Shown one piece after another: positions 24,939-37,710 of a DNA stretch of 64,000 bases. A program made the position numbers and the translations under genes. Source of the stretch: Xestospongia bergquistia (Eukaryota; Porifera; Demospongiae; Haplosclerida; Petrosiidae); assembly GCA_963965975.1 (NCBI GenBank), contig OZ014419.1, positions 7,086,150 through 7,150,149 on the forward strand. The letters are read 5' to 3'. The notes beneath the pieces were generated by a model. It was not told the DNA's origin. It made no database searches and saw only the letters and a list, made by a program, of their open reading frames with translations. The first letter of the stretch is position 1. Each line of letters starts with the position of its first letter.

Positions 24939-26349
24939 TTAATTAGTAGTAGGTGGAGTTTCTGTATAGCATTTATCAATGCTCTTGTCGAAGAAGTTTT
25001 TTGAGACAATATGATGAACACACTGGAGAAGAGTGTTGTGTTCTCGACGTATTTCTGGTGCTAATAGCTAGACAATAAATTATTTATTTGAATTTATTCC
25101 TATTAATTACTTTCTCTAATAATGTTGGTTTTCTTGGGAAGACATCTTTTATTGTCAACCATTTCTATAACACACCTATATCATGGACAAATTGAATTAA
25201 ATATAATTTTTACCTTTCTTTTTGGATGAGACTGATCACTTGATGACAATGACCTCTTTCTAACATTACTATGTACATGTTCCTATAAAAAAATTGTCTC
25301 ATTATTAATATAATTTAAAGAATTACCTCATCATCAAGTTCAATACTTGTATCATTATTGATATGATTGCCATCATCTTCTTGTGGTCTAGGTTGCCGTG
25401 GATACCATCTCCTCCGGCTCCCTCTACTTCTACCTCTCCACCCATGTCCTCTTGATCTTCTTCCTCTTGAACTTGAAGGATAATTTTTTCCTTCTCCAAT
25501 GAGTTGGTTCACGTATCTAATTGTGACATCATTATGACATCACAGTGATGTCATAATTACTTATATAATGGAGTGTTAAGAACTTGACGTCTGTTTTTCT
25601 TTTCTGTCTCGTGTTGTTTCTTTTTAATGATATTAGCCATTGTGGGATAATTTCTAAAAGAGAAGTTGATGAATAAATATTATTTATGCTATATAATACA
25701 TAAAATGATATTGTTGATTTTCATTGTCATTGTGATAAATTTAAAGTTGTCAAAATTTGAACAACTTGTTGACAAAGTGTTCTAATTTTCTTACTAACTA
25801 TATTTATTATAATGTCAACATTTACTTTTTTCGTTCATTGCGCCATTTTTGTATCTCTTCTGGAGTTGTAAACTTTAAGAAATCTGGGAGAGAGTGAATC
25901 TTGAAAGAGAAAGAGACATTGAGATAAATATTTAATAACTAGTAATATAAACTTAATAACTAGTAATAACTAACCACTGCATGTTCTCGTACCAGCTTAG
26001 GCAGTGCAGTAAACTCACACTGATTACACTGTGATGTCATAATGATGTTATTGTAAAAACAAATCTAACTCACCTTAATATGTGACAGTACATGTGCTTC
26101 ATATGTCTCTTGTGATTTGTACTCTCTATTACAAGTATGACAACGAATTATCCTTGATAGAGAGGGGCCTCCCCTTCGTCCACCTCTTGGTCGCCAAAAT
26201 CTCTGGGGACTGGGAGCAGAACAGGTGTAAGGAGGTGGGAACCATCTTGGTGGGGGTGGATAAAGTGGGTATTGGCCCGGAAAAAAATATGGAGAAATAG
26301 CTAGAGGAGGAGGCAGAGGTTGAAAGAATTGTTGTTGTCCAGTAAACAT
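24939..26349 (-). CDS. NUFIP1: NUFIP1-like zinc-finger RNA-binding protein
   Basis: NUFIP1 binds FMRP and takes part in box C/D snoRNP assembly; it is also reported as a ribophagy receptor. I start at ATG 26349 (MFTGQQQFFQPLPPPLAIS), because the longer upstream frame would need a GTG start. A Pro-rich N-terminus is followed by a C2H2 finger (CHTCNREYKSQETYEAHVLSH) and a second Cys pair (CNQCEFTALPKLVREH). Then comes the NUFIP1 signature TPEEIQKWRNERKKNYPT. An Arg/Gly/Ser-rich section and an acidic segment follow. The final exon, LLAPEIRREHNTLLQCVHHI plus VSKNFF, resembles the conserved NUFIP1 C-terminus that recruits ZNHIT3. Divergent from NCBP2 with an 84-bp spacer. Confidence 0.88.
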
Positions 26350-26433
26350 AATACAGAGATGAGTTGACACGTGGGGCAGAATAGAAAGGGGTGGGGCTAG
26401 TTGTTATACAGAGATATACTAGATTTTACAAAA
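26350..26433. promoter_or_regulatory. 84-bp bidirectional promoter region, NUFIP1 / NCBP2
   Basis: Only 84 bp separate two divergent start codons, so both promoters and 5' UTRs must be packed here. No TATA box is seen; GGGGTGGGGCTAG is the most GC-rich element. Confidence 0.5.
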
Positions 26434-27075
26434 ATGAGCAGCAATTACAAAGATCACAGATCAGAAGTGAGTATTATTTTATTGGTATTTTCCTAATGGA
26501 GTTAATAATTTAATTACTTTTCTCCAGTTATCTGATGAAGACTATATTAAATTACTCCAACAGTCCACAACTCTTTATGTTGGTAACCTATCTTTTTACA
26601 CAACAGAGGAACAAATTTATGAACTGTTTTCAATGGCAGGTGACATCAAACGTGTCATAATGGGACTTGATAGAATGAGGCGGACTCCTTGTGGATTTTG
26701 TTTTGTTGAATATCATGAAAGAGGCGGAGCATTAAATGCTATAAACTTTGTTAATGGGACCAAATTAGATAATCGGATAATAAGGACTGACTGGGACGCG
26801 GGATTTAAAGAGGGACGACAATATGGGCGTGGCAGAGGAGGAGGTCAGGTATGTTTAAATAAATTGCAATAAATGTAAAAAAACACTTGTTATAATGAGT
26901 TTCATCCCGCCCATAGGTTCGTGATGAGTATCGAGGTGATTATGATGAAGAGAGAGGAGGTTATGGAGGTCGTGTATCTCGTATTATGCAACAACAACAA
27001 CATCCAGTAGGAAATGAAGGAAAAGAAGAAATACTTCCATTTTCTTCTCAAAATGAACATGACATGGAAATTTAA
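26434..27075 (+). CDS. NCBP2: Nuclear cap-binding protein subunit 2 (CBP20)
   Basis: Binds the m7G cap with NCBP1 on nascent RNA. Three exons (26434-26467, about 26528-26848, about 26917-27075). The protein of about 160 residues contains one RRM with RNP2 [20 protein letters not shown] and RNP1 CGFCFVEY. The cap-stacking tyrosine context is present in the conserved N-terminus ([11 protein letters not shown]). The conserved [20 protein letters not shown] and [13 protein letters not shown] follow, then a short family-specific tail. Length matches the human protein (156 aa). Its stop lies 3 bp from the ANKRD42 stop on the other strand. Confidence 0.97.
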
Positions 27076-27078
27076 TTA

Positions 27079-29336
27079 CTATTTGTTCATTCTAAAATAT
27101 GCCCCGCCTACATTATCTCGACCTGACTGTGTCCTACATCTTGCGCCTTTGTAATTAATTGTAGATGGAGTTTCATTCTAAATAAGTAGCCATAATTACA
27201 GGGGTATTTGAGTATCTACTCACTATTGTTCTAGCTGATAAGAGTGTCTGGTAATGTAATATACTTTCATTAGCTTGATGTAATTGTATACGAAGTGTGT
27301 CCATTTCTTGTTCCAATAGTTCACGCTTTTCTTTTTCAGCTTCCAACTGCCTTTCTAAGTTGGCCACTATTCTATATCACCATGGCAACCTTAGATGAAT
27401 ATTTAATTAGTGCTATACCTTGTGTGATGTTCTTTGGTTTCAATGAGTATTCTTTCACTTAATGTTTCTTCTTCAAAGATTCCTCCTAATTGTTTATAGT
27501 TACTTTTTGCTATTTCTAAGTTTCGACTTAGTTTTTTTATTTGCTCTTGAGCTTGTTCTAGTGAAAAATACAAGTCACATGACTATCACATGATGCATTA
27601 TACCTAGTGTATGTGGTGAATGATCTATATCTTCTTCAGTATCTAGTCCAATTCCTCCTAAATATTGATGATGTCATTATGACACTCCTTTAATACCCTA
27701 CCTCCTAGCAATGCAATGCAGTCAGTTTTACCATATTTTTTAGCCACATCTAAAGGTGTCTCTTTCAGATTGTTTTTCAATGACACTACAAAACAATAAA
27801 CTCATATAATAAATAAGGACACAGGATAACAGCATACTGTCAGCTCCATGATCTAACAGCCATTGCAAGCATTTAACATGACCATTACCAGCAGCTATAG
27901 TATGAAAAGATTTAACATGACCATTACCAGCAGCTATAGTATGAAAAGATCACATGAACATTACTACTCCATCACAATCTCCTTTTGATATGGCAGTTAC
28001 CTTTATGTGCTGGCGTTGAACCACCTTTGTCTTGTTGATTGACATTACAATGACCTTCTAATACAAGCATACTTAGTAACTGTAGATTTCCTTCATAAGC
28101 TGCTTGTAGAGCTCCCCTGCCAGCCATCTCATTCTCTTCTGATAACAAGTTACATTCATATTTTATATATTATTATGTGTTACCTTCTTCAAGATCTTCT
28201 ATTTCAGCTTCAGTAACTATACAGTAGATAAATAGCATATCTAATTTTTCAGTATTTGAGAGCTCTTCTACCTGCTGAAGCAAGAAAATCTGCACAATCC
28301 TGTTTCTGAAACTGGATCGACAGGTCTTTAGGTGTAGCTCCCTGAGATCACAGTGAAATAAACTACACATACAATGCTAGTATGATACCTTATCATTACA
28401 ACTAGTAAGGACATGTAAAGGCGAGTGATTGTAATATACTAGTAAGCGAAGACATTCAATATGACCTTCTCTAGCAGCCAAATGAGCTGTAATAAGTGGT
28501 AATGTATTATTAATAATATAATTTATTACCAGGCAAGTTGCCTTCTTTATCAACAGTCATAATATCAGATCCCCATTTAGCTAATAACTGGTAATGGTGA
28601 CATACTAATGTATTATTTAACTGGATTCTATAAACTAACTTGAAGTGCTCCATAACGTCCATGGAAAGCAGCATGATGTGCGGGTGTCCAATGTCTAGAG
28701 TCCTTAATGTTGACATCCTGAGATTTAATAAAGAAATTTGTCATTATATGCAACCATAAATAGTAGAGTAGACTCTACTATCTATGATGCAACTATTAGC
28801 AGGTTCACTTACAAATCCTTTCTCTAACATTGTTTTTAGAGTATAACTGTTTCCATGAGCTGCTGCAAGATGAGCACAGCTATATCCTAAGTGTATAGTG
28901 CATTAAAGAATGTATTATTGAAGTGTAGTACCTCTATTGTCTTTAGTCTGCAAATTACCACCATTATCAAGTAAAACCTAACAGATCATAATATATTAAT
29001 ATGTCATAGTGGGTAATCTACCTGAAGACATGTATTACGACCATGTATTCCACAAAGATGAAGTGGTGTCCAGCCATGTTTCTCAACTACAGTTACAGGA
29101 CCTCCATAGAGTAATAATATTTGCAGAGCCTGTAAAACAGAGCTAATTCCTGTCATGTTTCCTTACATTTTAAAGACCTCTTGAAGTCCGTAAAAACAAG
29201 CCCAGTGTATCAGAGTGAAACCATCTTTGCCAGTGCGATCCTTTGGGCTAACCAATTTTTGTGTTAGTGCTGCTTTTAAATGTTCTACTTTCCCTTTCTC
29301 CATTGCTGCTTTTAGCTCATCTACTGCACTCTCCAT
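27079..29336 (-). CDS. ANKRD42: Ankyrin repeat protein ANKRD42
   Basis: The start MESAVDELKAAMEKGKVEHL leads into ankyrin repeats, one or part per short exon: GFTLIHWACFYG, HGWTPLHLCGIHGRNTCLQ, GYSCAHLAAAHGNSYTLKTM, HWTPAHHAAFHGRYGALQLL, GNLPAHLAAREGHIECLRLL, ALQAAYEGNLQLLSMLVLEG, GGSTPAHKAAGNGHVKCLQW and KETPLDVAKKYGKTDCIALL. After the repeats comes IAKSNYKQLGGI and a coiled coil (RQLEAEKEKRELLEQEMDTL), the same order as human ANKRD42. The last exon ends VGGAYFRMNK at the TAG at 27079-27081. One acceptor is duplicated (27872-27949; see findings). The molecular role of the family is poorly defined. Confidence 0.9.
27872..27949 (-). repeat. 39-bp tandem duplication spanning a splice acceptor
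   Basis: Two identical 39-bp copies (27872-27910 and 27911-27949). Read on the minus strand, each contains a pyrimidine-rich tract, the acceptor ACTATAG and the first 25 bases of the next ANKRD42 exon. Confidence 0.95.
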
Positions 29337-29761
29337 CTTCACACCCTACTTTGTTGAGTTATGAATCTTATTAAAACGAGAGCCTAAAATTTAACCCTTT
29401 CTTACGTATGTACATATATGGATATTAAAAACTGCTGCATTATAATAGCAGTACTTTAATTTCACTTAACAAGGACCTATAATTAACCTCATAAAAATTC
29501 AAGTCATTAAAGACTTGGAGCAATTCTCAATTTTTAAAAAAGACCATGGACTATGATTTGAATTAAAAATGGCCAAGATGATGGGTAATGAAATCACTTG
29601 ATTTTTTTTGAAGCAGAATTAATATTGTGGTCAGTGTCTGTAAAAAAACTAACAAAATTCATTAATTTTCAAGTACTAATAAAACACAAGATAAGTTATG
29701 TTGATTTAATTAATTGAAAAAAATATAATCCCCTTTTGTTCTACTTGTACATGTATATTTA
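29337..29761. other. AT-rich spacer, ANKRD42 / adenylate kinase
   Basis: 425 bp, about 75% AT, between two minus-strand genes. It should hold the ANKRD42 promoter and the kinase 3' UTR. I see no exon, RNA gene or repeat. Confidence 0.5.
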
Positions 29762-30512
<751 letters not shown>

Positions 30513-30540
30513 ATTATAATTTTTATTAATAAAAAAACAA

Positions 30541-30708
30541 TATGGCAGTTCCTTTAATGACATGATATCTAAAGCATTTCCACTTGATAAATGTTGAAGA
30601 AGGTATGTCTCTACAACTCTTAGTTCCTTTACCTGACCCTAACATCACTAGCATCAATATTGAAGCCATTTTGTAGTTTTTATTAACAAAAAAACTATTC
30701 ATAGTTAT
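30541..30708 (-). pseudogene. Decayed tandem copy of adenylate kinase exon 1
   Basis: Base-by-base similar to 30367-30535, from the GGCAGTTCCTTT end through GAAGCCAT and the flanking TTTTTATTAA/AAAAAAAC. Small deletions remove part of the P-loop (the bases encoding the GPP of GPPGSGKGT are gone) and part of the following helix. It is therefore a non-functional partial duplication that included the 5' flank. Confidence 0.88.
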
Positions 30709-30735
30709 TAAAACAGATTACACAAAGAATGCTTC

Positions 30736-31084
30736 TCATTGATTAATGGGAACTCGAGATGTTGCTGCTGGTCCTGGCCCAAGTGGTCCAATCTCAGCCA
30801 CTGTTATATTTACACGAAAACTTGCTTTAATTAATTTTTCTGCACAAGTATCGACACATTCCAACTTTGTAATACAAAAGTGACATCATTATGACATCAT
30901 TAAGATCACAAACCTCTTCATCTGAAAGAATTCTTTGACTCAATCTAGAAACGCAACTTTTGAAACATTTTTCAGAAAGTTGATTGTAAACTAAAGCATA
31001 TTGTTGTACCTACAAAAACAATAAAATATACACAAATTTACAGAACAGTAAATTTACATTTCTCAGTATAGTAGCTTCATCCAT
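30736..31084 (-). CDS. TIMM10B: Mitochondrial small TIM chaperone TIMM10B
   Basis: Intermembrane-space chaperone component of the TIM22 carrier pathway. Three exons give a protein of about 85 residues starting MDEATILRN; an in-frame stop upstream of this ATG fixes the start. The twin CX3C motif is present as CFKSC and CVDTC, with a spacing typical of small TIMs. QQYALVYNQLSEKCFKSC and LECVDTCAEKLIKASFRVN match TIMM10B better than TIMM9 or TIMM10. The tail ends PAATSRVPINQ. Head-to-head with the USP gene at 147 bp. Confidence 0.85.
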
Positions 31085-31231
31085 CAGTACATACTCATAA
31101 TCGACGTCAAATACCTAATTAAACGGAATGTCTAATTATACGTCGCCCTATAAGAAATAATTTTGTTTGCTTGCTATCTCCGACTTGACAAGGAGACCAG
31201 AGTCTGGCAATAAGATACACTAACTCTCTTA

Positions 31232-33617
31232 ATGGCCGCCACTACTTCATGCATCGATAAGTAAGTTTGTTTTATGTCTCTCTGTTCTGATATACATTCA
31301 ATACATTTCCTATCTTTATAGTTTTATTGCTAAAAGTCAAGAGTTAAGCACACCCTCTCAAGATGACATCATCTCTGGTTCACCAGAGGACTGGGAAAAT
31401 ATACCTCCAGGAGTAGATCCTGCGGACTATCAACCTAAAGGTGTGCCTATCCCTCCACCGCCCCCTCCAATACCTAACTTAGGTATGTTGATTGTAGTCC
31501 CATTCCAAAGTCTCCAGACTGATTCAAATGTCAAAGGAGTCTTGGAATGAGACTGTAACAGGTATTACTAAATAATGATTTCAATTCAGACACTGGACGA
31601 GTACCTAATTCCTTCCTGACTTCTTCAAAGAAAGACATCGAGGGTATTACTCCTCAATTATTATATAATCATATCTCTTCAACTATTAATAGATTTTTTT
31701 GCTGAGCCTGGCATATGTGGTCTTTTAAATCTTGGTAACACATGTTATATGAACGCTGGTCTCCAATGTATACGCAGTATCCCTGCTATAGCACAGTTCT
31801 ATCTTAGTAGGTTGCTATGGTTACTAGAATATTATGTTCCCTATATTAGGTGATAATATCCCTGTACCAGTATTACCATCATTAGAGGAGAGTGGAAATA
31901 ATGACAAAGCAAGAGAGGAAAATGTGTTGACTAAAGATGATGGTGAGAGAGGGGACAATGTTGCACATGGTTTTATTGAGGGAAGTAATGGGGGAAGTGA
32001 TAGAGAGAGAGAGGAGAGTGTTACACAAGGCAGTACTGGGAACGGAGGAGATGATGAGAAGAAAGCAGAGAATAAAGAACCACCCAAAGAAAATAAGATT
32101 GATATTAATTTAGTATCTAAAGTAAGGAGCATACCTTATCTATATTGTAATTAATTTGATTATTATAGGGACATGTTAGTGCAAGATTTGCAACGTTACT
32201 TAAAAAGTTATGGGCAGGGCAATTTTCTGCTATTGTTCCTCAAAATTTTAAGACAACTTTTGGCTTATTATATTCTCAATTTGGAGGCTATAGACAAGTG
32301 GGTGTGATCACGAGTTTAACCCCTTTTATTCTCTATTCAACAGCAAGATTGTCAAGAATTTCTAGCAGTATTATTAGATCGTCTTCATGAAGATATCTGC
32401 CAGACCAAGAAGTGGTTTAAAAAAGGGGTGGAGTCACAAGATATGGAAAGCGAGAACTCAATTATTACCGAAACATTTCAGGGACATTTGAAGAGTGAGG
32501 TAGGTCATTGGTAGAACTCAGAACTATGAATATGATTATAATATTAGGTGACTTGTTGTGTGTGTGGACATGTTTCTACTAAAATAGATCCTTTTATTTA
32601 TTTATCACTACCTTTACCACACTCCAATGAACGACAACTAGGTAACCAAGATAGTGTGGTTTTTTAACCCCTCCTCTCTCTCTTTCTCCCTCTCTGACTC
32701 AGAACTACATTGGTCTTCTGTAACTCAGCCTAGAGTAGTGACAAAGTACAGACAATGTGTCTATCTCATCTTTTATTCTCTCTCTCTCTCTTATAACTAG
32801 ATTGTTGTTAACTGTTCCTAAATTATGTACAATTGATGAAATTAAAGTGGCTTTATGTAACATGTTAGGAGGTGGAGTCACCTCTGATCAGGTGACAATA
32901 GCACATGTAAAGAATCATGTCATTGAATCTACATTGGTGAGGTTTTTATTAGTGGGTGTGGTTGATTTAGTTCCACCCCTTTTACAGGCAAACTCTTTAG
33001 CAGTTAAACATGTTAAAGATGAAGAATATAGTGTGTATGCATTTTACACAGAGACCACACCCCCTTCTATACGACCAATGTCTATTGATAACTCATTAAG
33101 TAATAACAAAGGATATATCCCTTTACCTGAATCAGGTATGTCCTCTGTTGGCCACACCCACTTAATATTCACCCACAGATGTAATGGAGACTGACATTGC
33201 CCCTTTAAATGATCCCTGGAAGCCAATAGACTCAGAAGATGGTCTACCAGCTAAGATGGCTCGAAATGACTCACTTGAAGAAAATGAGAACACACCCCTT
33301 TTAGGAGATGATGATAAAGAGACGAAACCTAAAGTTGTAGTGATGGAATGGCATTCTTGTGTGATCTGTTTAGAAGAAATGGTCGATAGTGAACTATTAA
33401 CACACACATCATGTGCAGCCATGATGTGTTCAACTTGTCTGCAGGCATCACAAACTCACTCTGCTAATGAGACAGGTCACATGCCTTGTCCTGTAAGTTA
33501 TTTGATGTAGATGTCTCTCCTGAGCACCCTCTCTCTTGTAGGTGTGTCAGATAATGGTACTACCCTCAGAAGCCTTTGTCCCTTTAGCAACATCAGATGA
33601 TTCTCAATCTGTCGTTA

Positions 33618-33653
<36 letters not shown>

Positions 33654-35314
33654 TTTATTTTTTGTTTATTTCTAGACTATTACAATTGACTATATTATTT
33701 CGACATGAGGAAACCCCTGGTGTTGTAAGTAATTAATTACCTTATTAATACGTTTCTCTCTCTTGTCCCAGTGGTCTCTATTTGGTCATCCAGGACTTTT
33801 AAATCTTCCATCAAGTGGACCAGTAGATATTTATTATCAACTAATATCATCTTTATTACCTGAACGATGTAAAACAATGGCTTGGTCACTTGCTTTGACT
33901 GATGGAAAAGTGGGTGCGGACAAGTAATGATATTCATGACTTATTACATCCCTTATTAGGGCCGTTTTTGTTCTCGTTGTTCCTTTGGGAGCAGTTGCCG
34001 AGGGTGTGTCCTTAGCAATGCTATGACTGAGGTCTCTTTAAAACCAGGGGATCATATCTCTTTGTCATTTTCAAAGTTGTCCTCTGAGATTTTACAAGAG
34101 GTGATGTCATTTCATAATCAAATGGCTTCATGTATATATTTAGGTTAATAAAGTGGAGCCACACCCATCATTAGAAACTCGTTGGCCATCAACTGTTTCA
34201 TTACAAGATTGTCTTGATCTGTTTTCACAAAAGTTAGAAAATGCCTTAACATCACAGTACCATAATTATTCTAATTTTCAATATTACTATAGAGAGGTTC
34301 TTGGGTCTGATAATCCGTGGTGGTGTCCGACATGTAATCAAAATCAAGACGCTATAAGAGAATTGACAATATCTCATTTACCTTTTACACTAATTGTCCA
34401 TTTAAAAAGGTATATAACAGGGGCTACCTTTCCTTACTTATATTATTGTTACATTAGGTTTTTGTTTCATGATAATGTTGCCAGTAAAGTAGATACAAGT
34501 GTAGTCTTCCCTATGTCTTTATCTTCATCATCATTTCCTCATTTATCTCAAAATCTTTCTTCTGAACTAACTCTTTCTGGTTGTGTCTGTCATTTTGGAT
34601 GTAAGTGTAGTCTCTTCGTATCAATTAATCTCATTTCTTTTATAGCTGTTAATAGTGGACATTATACAGCTTATTCAAAGCAACCTGTTACTAATAAATG
34701 GTATTACTATAATGATGAGTCTGTTACTGAGGTAATAGAGTTGAGTGTGTGTGTGTGTCAGTAGGAGAGATATGAGATGAATTTTTTTTCAGATAATACC
34801 ATCTGAAAAAGACCAAGAAAGTGTGTATATTTTATTCTATCATCAACAAGGTGGGTGTGTTATGGGTGTGGTCAGCAATAAATGATGTCTTATATGTTCA
34901 GATTCTACTGTACTTAATTTACCCACTGAAAGAGGTGGGCGGTACCCTACTGAAGAGGAGGAACTCCTGCAATTAGAACCTTTATTGCGAATAATGAAGC
35001 CAAAGGTGCCCCTCCCTCCTCCACCTCCTCCTTTACCAATTAAAAAGTCCTCAAGTACAGGTAATAATAAATTACTTAAGCCACACTTCAAATTAATGAC
35101 ATGGTTGCTAGGCAACTTGGTAGAAATTGGAGAATCAACTGATATGCAGCTTCAACAGCAACTTGCTGCTTCACTAGGATTAGACATTCCAGCCGCAACC
35201 ACCTCATCAGGTTCAATAAAACGTTCTTCTTCAAATCCTCGTCTTTCTACTGATCCTTCATCATTAGATGGTGTTGTTTTAATGTCATATAAATTAAAGG
35301 CATTTGATGTCTAA
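31232..35314 (+). CDS. Ubiquitin-specific protease with RING-like insertion
   Basis: Deubiquitinase of the C19 family. An N-terminal Pro-rich region (PPGVDPADYQPK) precedes the Cys box GLLNLGNTCYMNAGLQCI (31715-31775). An acidic insertion follows (31850-32115), then the conserved QQDCQEFLAVLLDRLHEDI and the zinc-ribbon CCVCGH. Near 33345-33560 is a Cys-rich insert: CVICLEEM, CAAMMCSTC and CPVC, RING-like but lacking the usual His. Another Cys set (FCSRCSFGSSCRGC) and the second ribbon WWCPTCNQ follow, then the finger-to-palm strand LPFTLIVHLKRF. The His box is NSGHYTAYSK and the final box KWYYYNDESVTE. A Pro-rich, Ser-rich tail ends MSYKLKAFDV. The order resembles the USP4/15/32/19 group, but I cannot name an orthologue. 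Confidence 0.87.
31494..31557. repeat. Short foldback element in USP intron
   Basis: Imperfect inverted repeat: AGTCCCATTCCAAAGTCTCC at the left arm, and on the other strand AGTCTCATTCCAAGACTCC at the right arm, with about 20 bp between. The AGTCTCATTCC end resembles the perfect foldback at 38836-38869. Confidence 0.75.
33618..33652. repeat. (TAA)n microsatellite in USP intron
   Basis: About eleven TAA/ATA units directly after a splice donor. Confidence 0.95.
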
Positions 35315-35488
35315 TTATAGTGGGTGTGGTTAATTTGTGTGATAAGTTATATATGCAGGTTTAGTTAATTTAATAAAGGGGCGTGTAACTTGTTGATAGG
35401 AATCTCATTTTTTTATAATTTTGTTAGTAAAATATGTATCACTTTTTAAAAAAAATATGAAAAATCTAAAAAAAAGAAAAAGAAACAT

Positions 35489-36318
<830 letters not shown>

Positions 36319-37280
36319 TAGCCGGAGAACTGCAATTTTAACCCTTTTGTTCAATGTGCAAACTATATACGTATATTCGTGGAATAAAATTGTAGCCATG
36401 CTGTTTTACATAATATTACAGGCATTTACAGCCTCATTGTATCACCAACACAACTAGCAATTGCTATGTTAGTGTCTGATGAACCACCCTATTTTTTAGA
36501 ATTCCTGTAATCCACCAACAAACATGCATGTTGTGAATGTACAAAGTCAGGTATAGTATTTTAAAGGTTAAAAAAATTCAAATTAATACAAACTTATGCT
36601 GTCACACAGGAGTATGTTTACTGAAGGTATTACTAAACTTATACAGGATGTACAGGTATAGCAGTGGTACAACAACACTTTTGTCAGAATCTCTTGTTCA
36701 AACTCTAAAAATGTCCATGAGTATTATGTTCAACTAGTTAATAATTTAACTGAATTATTTGATGCAAGGCAAGGCTTTGTATCACATTTTAAAATGTTTA
36801 TTATTGACTACATGACAAAACAACTAGTAGAACAAAATTTTCTAATGACTGGATGGAAACAGGTTACAATTCAGTAATATTTTTATCAGCTATCTGGCTC
36901 TTTTATCACAGTGACATGAACAAATGCAATTATAGCAACAGTAAGACACAGACTAGTAGTGTGTGTTTGTATTGAAAATACATGTTAGTAAAGAGTGATA
37001 CTCAATGTTATGTTGAACTGGAGCACTCGAGGAACTAAAGGAGCTGTTATAAATTTAGATAAAAGCAACAAAAGATAATGAAGAAGAGTGTTTAGGTAAT
37101 GATTTTTATTTCTTAAGCCCCTATAATATTAAAATATGATAAAAATTATTATAATTAGTAGTGTTGTTCTAGTTTGCTTAAGTAGGACTAGTTTATTCTT
37201 GTCCATTAAAAATATAGCTTTAGTTTTGATTATTTTAAGGTAGTCGATGTTAGTAACATAGTTGCCGTTAATGAGATTCA
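36319..37280. other. AT-rich intergenic stretch
   Basis: About 960 bp of AT-rich DNA upstream of EBPL. Short open frames occur, but none has family character or splice-compatible neighbours. No repeat family or RNA gene is recognised. Confidence 0.5.
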
Positions 37281-37705
37281 TAAGCGTCACAGTGGCGCCC
37301 CACAAGAGCATGAAGACAAAATCTGACGTACATATAAAAAGAAACCAAAGCAGTCATGAGTGCCAGTGTGTTGTGGGCCAGCGTTCTGCAATGCATCAGA
37401 CCTCTGAGATGGTTACCAGCATACTCTACGGAGTATCCGAAAGGCCGACTAGGATAGGGCTGGTAGTCTCCCTTTAAACGAGAAGAGGCTGGTGTATTTG
37501 TGGTTCCCGGTTCCTGAATGCGAAATTCCCTAAGAGCTGGAATCCCGTACGGCTGGTTTTAAGTTAGGGCGACGCTCCAGCCAGGATTACCTCGCGAAGA
37601 CGAGGGTTACCAAGCCAGGTGGCGGTCCCAGCTAGCAATAGCAGGGAATCCTGGAGCCTAAGTGGAAGCCTGAGTGGGTGAGCGAGTAGGAATCGTTTGG
37701 GCAAC
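37281..37705. other. GC-rich, hairpin-rich block of unknown identity
   Basis: Composition jumps to roughly 50% GC in surroundings near 30%. No long reading frame fits. Local perfect hairpins abound: ATACTC/GAGTAT closed by TACG (37421-37436), GACTA/TAGTC (37447-37468), ATTCC/GGAAT (37525-37543), CCTCG/CGAGG (37590-37605), GCTA/TAGC closed by GCAA (37631-37642) and a bracket GCTCCA/TGGAGC (37574-37657). It abuts the poly(T) that marks the 3' end of the retrotransposon fragment. Candidates are a structured non-coding RNA or an untranslated part of a different mobile element. Confidence 0.55.
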
Positions 37706-37710
37706 ACACA

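Noticed and set aside
37441-37465. Short match of GCCGACTAGGAT to small-subunit rRNA
   Set aside because: About 11 bases only and neighbours do not continue the rRNA; chance match.
37611-37660. Resemblance of GGTGGCGGTCCCAGCTA to the Alu/SRP RNA 5' domain
   Set aside because: Only a short shared string. The diagnostic SRP S-domain (GGAA/GNAR loops in order) is not present, so I do not call SRP RNA or a 7SL SINE.
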